Source of the DNA: Bacillota bacterium
GTDB taxonomy: Bacteria > Bacillota > Clostridia > Acetivibrionales > DSM-1351
Assembly: GCA_023395575.1 (NCBI GenBank)
Contig: JAEWZA010000241.1
Location: 1 to 6,408, forward strand
Direction of reading: 5' to 3'
Length of the DNA: 6,408 nt
How positions within the stretch are numbered: the first letter of the stretch is position 1; each line of letters starts with the position of its first letter. Shown piece by piece: positions 1 to 4,915 of the stretch. The notes beneath the pieces were generated by a model. That model was not told the origin of the DNA. It saw only the letters and a program-made list of their open reading frames with translations, and searched no databases. The translations under genes were made by a program, and so were the position numbers.

Positions 1-1
1 A

Positions 2-697
2 TATACAGTCCGCCACCTTTGGACCTACTCCCGGAAGCTTCATCAGCTCTTTTCTTGCCATATCAGTATCTAAATCCAGAAGCATGTCTCTCGTTATAGA
101 ATCCTTATACATAAGCTGGGAGGTTTGATGAATATACTTACACCTAAACCCAGCTTTGCACTGTTGGATTTCTTCTAAAGTAGCATTCGCGAGGTCATGA
201 ATTTGGGGAAATCTATATGCATTATAATTAGCTTCTATACATCTGCCTTTTAGCACCGAGAGAGTATCTACAGTTTTCATTATTCTTGGTATCATATTAT
301 TCGCAGATATTATAAAAGAAATAAGCATTTCCCAGAAATCCTGTCTTAGCAATCTGATACCATAGCCTGTTTTGATAGCCTCCTTCATAATTTCATCCTT
401 CTCAAGTATAGCCTTGATTTTAGAGTAATCTGTTCCCAAATCAAAATATTCATACCAAATATCTATAAAATCCTGTTCTTCCGCATTACTAATATATAAA
501 ATCCCATTATCAAAGCTTACGTTTACAAACTTGTCATTAACAATTCCATTATAGCTGCCATCCTGCTGCTTTATCCATCTAAAGCACTGTCCGCACTCAA
601 ATATATGTGTCAAGTTAAAATCCTTGGCACCCTCTATTGCCATAACTCCATTCTTACTATTAATTGAATACCCCTTATACTCCATATTTTTATCCAT
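2..697 (-). CDS. ogg: 8-oxoguanine DNA glycosylase/AP lyase (Ogg1 type), N-terminal 232 residues; cut by window edge
   Basis: This is a base-excision repair enzyme that removes 8-oxoguanine and nicks the abasic site in the cytoplasm/nucleoid. The gene is open to the left edge, so 232 residues are visible and the C-terminus is missing. Residues about 25-70 match the OGG N-terminal domain (FECGQCFRW at 33-41). The HhH-GPD fold follows, with SANNMIPRI at 131-139, which corresponds to the Asn-Asn segment of human OGG1. The helix-hairpin-helix LPGVGPKVADC lies at 221-231. In this family the lysine (K227 here, K249 in human OGG1) is the Schiff-base nucleophile and the cysteine (C231, C253 in human) touches the base. 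The catalytic Asp lies beyond the edge. The ATG at 697 has no strong Shine-Dalgarno; an in-frame ATG at 685 is a possible alternative, and a stop 15 nt upstream of 697 excludes longer forms. The family call is firm; the start is uncertain. Confidence 0.9.
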   Translation of the reverse strand, partial: MDKNMEYKGYSINSKNGVMAIEGAKDFNLTHIFECGQCFRWIKQQDGSYNGIVNDKFVNVSFDNGILYISNAEEQDFIDIWYEYFDLGTDYSKIKAILEKDEIMKEAIKTGYGIRLLRQDFWEMLISFIISANNMIPRIMKTVDTLSVLKGRCIEANYNAYRFPQIHDLANATLEEIQQCKAGFRCKYIHQTSQLMYKDSITRDMLLDLDTDMARKELMKLPGVGPKVADCI

Positions 698-735
698 GCC
701 TATAGCTTTTTACTCTATTGACCCTTTGGCATGGA
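693..735 (-). promoter_or_regulatory. Inverted repeat that could sequester the ogg start codon
   Basis: On the transcript, UCCAUGCC (735-728) can pair with GGCAUGGA (700-693) across a 27-nt loop. The second arm contains the AUG at 697-695. An SD-like AAAGGGGG (749-742) sits 9 nt before a different AUG (732-730), which opens a five-codon frame (MPKGQ, stop at 717-715). The 8-bp repeat is directly visible; a translational role is inference. Confidence 0.35.
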
Positions 736-777
736 GTCCGACCCCCTTTATAAAATTTCAATAATTTGAAGAAGTAA

Positions 778-807
778 TTGACTTTTTTAAAAGAATATCT
801 TCATAAT
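778..807 (+). promoter_or_regulatory. Promoter-like -35/-10 pair pointing to the DUF6062 gene
   Basis: TTGACT (778-783) is followed after 18 nt by CATAAT (802-807), five of six matches to the -10 consensus. The -35 lies inside the 11-mer GTAATTGACTT, which recurs elsewhere in the window. The metA promoter has the same TTGACT with an 18-nt spacer. If used, it would give the DUF6062 gene a leader of nearly 300 nt. In the rest of 808-982 I see only AT-rich DNA, with an 8-bp AT-rich inverted repeat (830-837/884-891). Confidence 0.35.
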
Positions 808-982
808 ACCCAATTTATAAGTATCAAATCAATATATATATTTATCCAATCAATAAAATGCGCTATCAATTGTAGCACATAAAATATATTGGTAATTTTT
901 TCTAGCCACTATAGCTAAATAAAATCAACTCTGTCAAATAGAAAATACTTCTCAGATTATTTCACGTAATATAATTTGGCAA

Positions 983-1023
983 ATTGAGTTTATAAGGTTG
1001 TTTTTTGTTTTGCAAAACTCAAT
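983..1023. promoter_or_regulatory. Operator-like nested palindromes at the DUF6062 promoter
   Basis: ATTGAGTTT (983-991) and AAACTCAAT (1015-1023) form a perfect 9-bp inverted repeat. A perfect 12-bp palindrome, GTTTTGCAAAAC (1007-1018), lies across its right arm. Both cover the expected -35 region of the promoter whose -10 starts at 1031, a position typical of repressor operators. The binding factor is unknown. Confidence 0.35.
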
Positions 1024-1036
1024 AAAGTGATATAAT
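1010..1036 (+). promoter_or_regulatory. Proximal promoter of the DUF6062 gene (extended -10)
   Basis: TATAAT at 1031-1036 is preceded by TGA, giving a TGnTATAAT extended -10. The best -35-like hexamer is TTGCAA at 1010-1015, with a short 15-nt spacer that an extended -10 would tolerate. Transcription would start near 1043, about 60 nt before the ATG. Confidence 0.55.
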
Positions 1037-1086
1037 TCATTTTATCGTACATTAATAGTTATCAGCTCGAAAATAAAGTTTGGCTT

Positions 1087-1100
1087 GGAGGTTGGAGGTT
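1087..1100 (+). promoter_or_regulatory. Duplicated Shine-Dalgarno that fixes the DUF6062 start
   Basis: The heptamer GGAGGTT occurs twice in tandem (1087-1093 and 1094-1100). The second copy places GGAGG 5 nt before the ATG at 1104, making that the likely start. The first copy is 12 nt from the ATG. An in-frame TTG at 1080 lies upstream of both and is not supported. Confidence 0.7.
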
Positions 1101-1103
1101 ATT

Positions 1104-1880
1104 ATGAAGGAAAAAATATATACTATTCCAGTTACAGATGCTTTCTCTGTCGATTGTGAGTGTCCATTATGTATCTTGGAGAAAAAACTTGAGGAAGAAG
1201 CTATTGAATACACATTAGGTGCCTCTTTGATGGAGCCAGATCATCGTAAAACCACTAATGAACTTGGTTTTTGCAGAGCGCATTTTGAGGCAATGTACAA
1301 TAAACAGGTTAATAGACTTGGTCTTGCTCTAATGATTGATACCTTTATGCAAGAAAAAAACTCAACCATTAAGCAAATATTCGAAAGCAAAGTAGCTTCG
1401 TTGGAACAAGATGCAGATGCAGGGTTAGTCAAAAATATTTCAAAAAAGCTATCTTCTAAGCAAACCAATACAGATAAGCTGGTCTCCGAACTTGTCAGTG
1501 AACTAGATAAAATACACAACAGCTGTGCTATCTGCAACAAGTTAGAGCATACCATGGACAGATATGTTGACGTTATCTTTTATTTATATTTTAAAGAGCC
1601 TGAATTCAGAGAAATCTTCCAATCCAAAAAAGGCTTCTGCTTAAAGCATTTAAAGTTTCTATTAAATTCTGTTTCAAAATATTTAAACATATCTCAAGCT
1701 GCAATCTTCACAAAAAATGTTATGGAAATACAGCTGAGCAACCTTGATAGAGTAGAGAAAGAAGTGGACTGGTTTACAAAAAAATTTGACTATAGATATA
1801 ATGACGCCCCTTGGGGAAATTCAAAAGATGCCGTAATAAGAAGTATTCAAAAAATAAGGGGAAATTGTGAATTAAAATAG
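1104..1880 (+). CDS. DUF6062-type protein with two CxxC...CxxH modules
   Basis: This 258-residue protein resembles the DUF6062 family of clostridia, whose function is unknown to me. It has no signal peptide or membrane segment and should be cytoplasmic. Two half-modules repeat the same pattern. In the first, CPLC (C20, C23) is followed 34 residues later by GFCRAHF (C57, H60). In the second, CAIC (C141, C144) is followed 35 residues later by GFCLKHL (C179, H182). Each could form a CCCH metal site, probably zinc, although metal binding is inferred from residue spacing alone. The linker (about 83-138) is charged and helical in character. C18 is an extra cysteine beside the first CxxC. The gene stands alone, divergent from ogg and convergent with metA. 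The start is chosen at 1104 because of the adjacent GGAGG. It could be a redox or nucleic-acid-associated protein; nothing here decides this. Confidence 0.8.
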   Translation: MKEKIYTIPVTDAFSVDCECPLCILEKKLEEEAIEYTLGASLMEPDHRKTTNELGFCRAHFEAMYNKQVNRLGLALMIDTFMQEKNSTIKQIFESKVASLEQDADAGLVKNISKKLSSKQTNTDKLVSELVSELDKIHNSCAICNKLEHTMDRYVDVIFYLYFKEPEFREIFQSKKGFCLKHLKFLLNSVSKYLNISQAAIFTKNVMEIQLSNLDRVEKEVDWFTKKFDYRYNDAPWGNSKDAVIRSIQKIRGNCELK

Positions 1881-1914
1881 TAACATTTTTTATACAAAAT
1901 TAATATTATGTAAA

Positions 1915-1938
1915 GTAGATAGATGTTTTCCTATCTAC
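1915..1938. terminator. Weak hairpin between the convergent DUF6062 and metA genes
   Basis: GTAGATAG (1915-1922) pairs with CTATCTAC (1931-1938) around an 8-nt loop, 34 nt after the DUF6062 stop codon. No U-run follows on the plus strand, and only UUUACAU follows on the minus strand. It is at best a weak or bidirectional terminator. Its right arm overlaps the arm of the long element at 1936-2060, so the two cannot form together. Confidence 0.3.
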
Positions 1939-2060
1939 CTATGAGCACCTATATAACTGCTACCAATCCTGTACCGGTCCTCCCCCTGGCACAGAAACAA
2001 TCGAAGGCAAATTGTATAGAACAATCAAAATTATTCCAGCACTTCAGGTGCTCGTAGGTA
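1936..2060. repeat. Unexplained 125-nt element closed by a 15-bp inverted repeat
   Basis: TACCTATGAGCACCT (1936-1950) pairs with AGGTGCTCGTAGGTA (2046-2060) at 14 of 15 positions; the remaining pair is G-U if the plus strand is transcribed. The interior is more GC-rich than its surroundings. It holds a second stem, 1969-1975 with 1988-1994, whose 12-nt loop reads CCTCC (1979-1983) on the plus strand and GGAGG on the minus strand. A small AT hairpin (2011-2015/2021-2025) lies further right. The element starts 10 nt after the metA stop codon. I recognise no riboswitch, 6S, SRP or insertion-sequence family. It could be a structured RNA, an unusual 3' end of metA, or a small non-autonomous repeat. 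Confidence 0.5.
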
Positions 2061-2069
2061 TTATAATTA

Positions 2070-2999
2070 CTACTTCTTTCGCTTTGATATATTTGTTAAA
2101 TCAAAAGGCGTTTCTTGGTATACATAATAGTTGAGCCAATTCAAAAATAGTAAGTGCCCATGTCCTCTCCACTTAACAATTGGTTCATTGTTAGGATCAT
2201 CATTCAGAAAATAGTTCTTTGGAACTGCTATATCCAACCCTTTACCAATATCTCTGTCATATTCTATTTTCAATGTAAGAGGGTCATACTCTGAATGGCC
2301 GGTAGCAAATATGTGTCTTCCATCTTTAGAAGCAACTAGATATACCCCTGCCTCTTTAGATTCAGATAATATTTCCAGTTCATTTACTTTTTCAAGATCC
2401 TCTTTCTTTACCTCAGTATGCCTTGAATGGGGCACATAAAAAATATCATCAAAGCCTCTGAGTAGCTTAACATACTCTTTAGTCTTTTCATGAGCAAATA
2501 TCCCAAATAGTTTGTTTGGAATATCATATTTTGGAATACCATAGTGATAATATAATCCTGCTTGAGCCCCCCAACAAATATGAAGAGTAGAGTATACATT
2601 GGTTAAGCTCCATTCCATTATCTGAGTTAACTCTTCCCAGTATTTAACCTGCTCAAAAGGCATTTGTTCCACTGGTGCTCCAGTAATAATCAAACCATCA
2701 AAATGATCTTCTCTAATCTCATCAAAGGTTTTATAAAATGCCTCTAAGTGCTCCTCAGGAGTATTTTTAGGTATATGTGATGCCGGATATAAAAGAATAG
2801 GCTCAATTTGAAGAGGAGAGTTTCCAAGCAACCTAAGTAATTGAGTTTCTGTGGTTATCTTAGTTGGCATTATATTTAAAATTACAATTTTAAGAGGCCT
2901 TATATCTTGGTGATACGCTCTGTCCTCATACATGACAAATATATTCTCACTATTTAAAATATCGCCTGCTGGTAAATTGTCAGGTATTCTAATTGGCAT
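2070..2999 (-). CDS. metA: Homoserine O-acetyltransferase, MetA family
   Basis: This enzyme catalyses the committed step of methionine synthesis, transferring an acyl group from acyl-CoA to the hydroxyl of L-homoserine in the cytoplasm. The 309 residues match the MetA family from end to end (MPIRIPDNLP start, NWLNYYVYQ...PFDL end). The triad residues are present: C142 in HICWGAQA, with H235 and E237 in GHSEYD. K47 in NIMPTKI matches the conserved lysine near the oxyanion hole. Position 111 (GAPVEQM) is Glu. In the Bacillus cereus enzyme Glu111 directs acetyl-CoA use, whereas E. coli has Gly and uses succinyl-CoA, so the product should be O-acetylhomoserine. This fits the MetY encoded 352 nt upstream. 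The start is set by GGAGG (3008-3012) 8 nt before the ATG; a GTG five codons earlier overlaps that site. No frameshift or missing motif is seen. Confidence 0.95.
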   Translation of the reverse strand: MPIRIPDNLPAGDILNSENIFVMYEDRAYHQDIRPLKIVILNIMPTKITTETQLLRLLGNSPLQIEPILLYPASHIPKNTPEEHLEAFYKTFDEIREDHFDGLIITGAPVEQMPFEQVKYWEELTQIMEWSLTNVYSTLHICWGAQAGLYYHYGIPKYDIPNKLFGIFAHEKTKEYVKLLRGFDDIFYVPHSRHTEVKKEDLEKVNELEILSESKEAGVYLVASKDGRHIFATGHSEYDPLTLKIEYDRDIGKGLDIAVPKNYFLNDDPNNEPIVKWRGHGHLLFLNWLNYYVYQETPFDLTNISKRKK

Positions 3000-3007
3000 T
3001 CTTTTAT

Positions 3008-3012
3008 CCTCC
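3008..3012 (-). promoter_or_regulatory. metA ribosome binding site
   Basis: GGAGG lies 8 nt before the ATG at 2999-2997. It selects the MPIRIP start, which is conserved in the family, over an upstream in-frame GTG at 3014 that overlaps this site. Confidence 0.8.
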
Positions 3013-3081
3013 ACGAGCTATAATTTATTAACCTGTTCATATGGCAATAACTCTATCGCTATGTAAAATGGTTTAATATTA

Positions 3082-3111
3082 ATTATAGTCTCATGAAAAT
3101 ATAAAAGTCAA
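3082..3111 (-). promoter_or_regulatory. metA promoter
   Basis: TTGACT (3111-3106) is followed after 18 nt by a perfect TATAAT (3087-3082). Transcription would begin near 3075, giving a leader of about 75 nt. That is too short for an S-box or T-box, and neither motif is visible. This suggests metA can be transcribed separately from metY. Confidence 0.7.
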
Positions 3112-3235
3112 CTACTGTATCAAAACATAATATACAAGCTATATATTATGGATTACTATTCAGCCACTTACATAACAAATATAACACAAGACATGCTTTC
3201 AAGACTAAATGATAAACTACTTGCTAAGAATAATT

Positions 3236-3321
3236 AAGTCAATTACTATCAGCTAAATATCCGATGATATAGGCCGATAGTTTGGGTTTAGAGGCGCGGA
3301 GACTTGAACCGTAATTGACTT
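3236..3321. repeat. Unexplained 86-nt element closed by an 11-bp inverted repeat (three-way-junction-like)
   Basis: AAGTCAATTAC (3236-3246) is the exact reverse complement of GTAATTGACTT (3311-3321). Two further stems fit inside: CTATCAGC (3246-3253) with GCCGATAG (3273-3280), with one wobble if read from the minus strand; and 3285-3290 with 3305-3310, with one wobble on the plus strand. The core 3284-3310 is GC-rich compared with its flanks. On the minus strand part of it resembles a tRNA T-loop and 3' acceptor strand. The element starts 30 nt after the metY stop codon. No known riboswitch consensus was recognised. The wobbles do not agree on one strand, which weakens the RNA reading. Confidence 0.4.
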
Positions 3322-3351
3322 TGATCACATTAATATAACAACTTCACTGAA

Positions 3352-4632
3352 TCATTGGCTTTTTTCAAGTGCCTGATTTATGTCGTAAATCAAGTCCTCC
3401 ACATCCTCAATACCAATTGAAAGACGAATAGTATTAGGTGTAATACCAGCTTTTAAAATCTCTTCCTCTGCCAGCTGAGAATGCGTCGTACTTGCTGGAT
3501 GTATTACCAATGATTTTGCATCAGCAACATTAGCCAGCAATGAGAATATTTCTAAACTATCAATGAACTTCTTTGCCTCCTCAAAACCGCCCTTTATTCC
3601 AAATGTAAATACCGAGCCAGCTCCTTTTGGAACATATTTCTGAGCCAAATCATAATATTTATTCCCTCTTAAGCTAGGATAATTTACAAACTCAACCAAT
3701 GGATGCTTCTCCAAATGCTCTGCTATTTTTTTCGAATTATTTACATGCCTCTCAACTCTAAGAGACAATGTTTCTAATCCCTGTATAAATAAAAATGAAT
3801 TGAATGGACTTATTGATGCTCCTGTATCTCTTAAAAGCTGAACCCTCACCTTTGTCACAAAAGCTACTCCGCCAAGCTGTGCATACACAAGTCCATGATA
3901 GCTTTCATCAGGCTGTGTAAATCCTGGAAATTTACCACTTGCACCATAGTCAAATTTACCACCATCAACTATAACTCCACCTAAAGAAGAGCCATGTCCC
4001 CCAATGAATTTTGTTGCAGAGTGTACAACAACGTCAGCTCCATATTCTATCGGCCTTATAAGATATGGTGTTCCAAAGGTGTTATCAACAATAAGTGGAA
4101 TCCCATTTTTATGTGCAATATTTGCTACTGCTTCAATGTCAATTATATTAGCATTTGGATTACCAATGCTTTCAATAAATATTGCCTTTGTTTTTTCAGT
4201 AATAGCCCCCTCAAAGTTTGTAACATCATCAGGGTCTACAAACTTAGTATTTACTCCATATCTAGGAAGAGTCGCTGCAAATAAATTATATGTACCACCA
4301 TACAATGTGTTAGCAGCCACAATTTCATCTCCAGCACCTGCAATATTAAGTATTGAATATGTAATAGCCGCAGAGCCTGAAGCTACCGCTAGTGCAGCTG
4401 TACCGCCCTCCAGTGCTGCAATTCTCTTCTCAAAAACATCATTTGTAGGGTTAACGAATCTTGAGTATGAATATGCCGAATCACGAAGTGCAAAAACATC
4501 TGCTGCATGATTAGCATCCTTAAAAACGTATGATGATGTCTGATAAATGGGTACCGCCCTAGAACCTGTTGATTTATCTATCTCTTGACCTGCATGTACC
4601 TGCAAAGTATCAAAATTTAATTTTCTGCTCAT
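3352..4632 (-). CDS. metY: O-acetylhomoserine sulfhydrylase (aminocarboxypropyltransferase)
   Basis: This PLP enzyme of the Cys/Met metabolism family replaces the acetyl group of O-acetyl-L-homoserine with sulfide to give L-homocysteine and acetate in the cytoplasm. The 426 residues are a typical MetY length. Landmarks in order are LQVHAGQ (10-16), PIYQTSSYVF (28-37), the PLP phosphate and substrate region YSYSRFVNPT (54-63), ASGSAAI (84-90), the pyridine-nitrogen Asp183 in IVDNTFGTPY, the Schiff-base Lys208 in HSATKFIGGHG, and the carboxylate-binding Arg403 in TIRLSIGIE. The long internal segment (GFTQPDESYHGLVY, 237-250) separates MetY from the shorter MetB/MetC enzymes. The start is supported by GGAGG 8 nt upstream. 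The gene lies upstream of metA on the same strand but has its own promoter. Direct sulfhydrylation is implied, without a need for cystathionine. Confidence 0.95.
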   Translation of the reverse strand: MSRKLNFDTLQVHAGQEIDKSTGSRAVPIYQTSSYVFKDANHAADVFALRDSAYSYSRFVNPTNDVFEKRIAALEGGTAALAVASGSAAITYSILNIAGAGDEIVAANTLYGGTYNLFAATLPRYGVNTKFVDPDDVTNFEGAITEKTKAIFIESIGNPNANIIDIEAVANIAHKNGIPLIVDNTFGTPYLIRPIEYGADVVVHSATKFIGGHGSSLGGVIVDGGKFDYGASGKFPGFTQPDESYHGLVYAQLGGVAFVTKVRVQLLRDTGASISPFNSFLFIQGLETLSLRVERHVNNSKKIAEHLEKHPLVEFVNYPSLRGNKYYDLAQKYVPKGAGSVFTFGIKGGFEEAKKFIDSLEIFSLLANVADAKSLVIHPASTTHSQLAEEEILKAGITPNTIRLSIGIEDVEDLIYDINQALEKSQ

Positions 4633-4640
4633 ATATGTAC

Positions 4641-4645
4641 CCTCC
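4641..4645 (-). promoter_or_regulatory. metY ribosome binding site
   Basis: AAAAGGAGG ends 8 nt before the ATG at 4632-4630. It supports this start, which gives the family-typical MSRKLNFDTLQVHAG. Confidence 0.75.
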
Positions 4646-4684
4646 TTTTATTTTCATAGTAACCATATAGAATTTATTAATTAT

Positions 4685-4713
4685 AATATATAAGAAAATT
4701 TTATTAATGTCAA
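4685..4713 (-). promoter_or_regulatory. metY promoter
   Basis: A perfect TTGACA (4713-4708) is followed after 17 nt by TATATT (4690-4685). A TATAAT lies five bases further, at a 22-nt spacing that is too long. Transcription would start near 4678, giving a leader of about 45 nt, too short for a SAM riboswitch. The AT-rich stretch from 4714 to 4840 shows nothing else. Confidence 0.65.
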
Positions 4714-4840
4714 TAGCATTATTTTAATATTTTATTTTTAAATTATTATATACTTCAAAATTATATATAATTATTTTAAATTACTACAGAATATTATTAA
4801 TTTAACTTTGTTGTTTGTTCCTTTTCACATCCCAATTTAA

Positions 4841-4885
4841 ATAAAAAGAACAGTTCTCGCTAAATAACGTATCTAGCAAGAACTG
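4841..4885 (-). terminator. Rho-independent terminator of the stalk-domain gene
   Basis: The RNA reads CAGUUCUUGCUA (4885-4874), an 11-nt loop, then UAGCGAGAACUG (4862-4851). This is a 12-bp stem with one G-U pair, followed directly by UUCUUUUUAUUU. The G-U pair becomes an A-C mismatch on the opposite strand, so the hairpin is built for the minus strand. It lies 31 nt after the stop codon at 4916 and should insulate metY from read-through. Confidence 0.85.
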
Positions 4886-4915
4886 CCCATTGTTTTATTA
4901 TTTCTTATAATAATT

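Noticed and set aside
1923..2057. A 44-codon plus-strand frame across the 1936-2060 element, and a minus-strand frame there reading VPGGGPVQDW.
   Set aside because: Neither has a ribosome binding site. The minus frame is only about 20 codons and lacks a standard start. The inverted repeat is the stronger explanation for sequence constraint.
3236..3321. A complete tRNA gene or known riboswitch in the metY-metA gap.
   Set aside because: The stems do not form a cloverleaf, the 5' T-stem strand does not pair, and no purine, SAM, TPP or c-di-GMP core sequence was found.
3994..4510. Plus-strand open frames inside metY, and minus-strand frames inside the DUF6062 gene and metA.
   Set aside because: They lie opposite or out of frame with well-conserved genes and encode nothing recognisable; they are shadows of real coding sequence.
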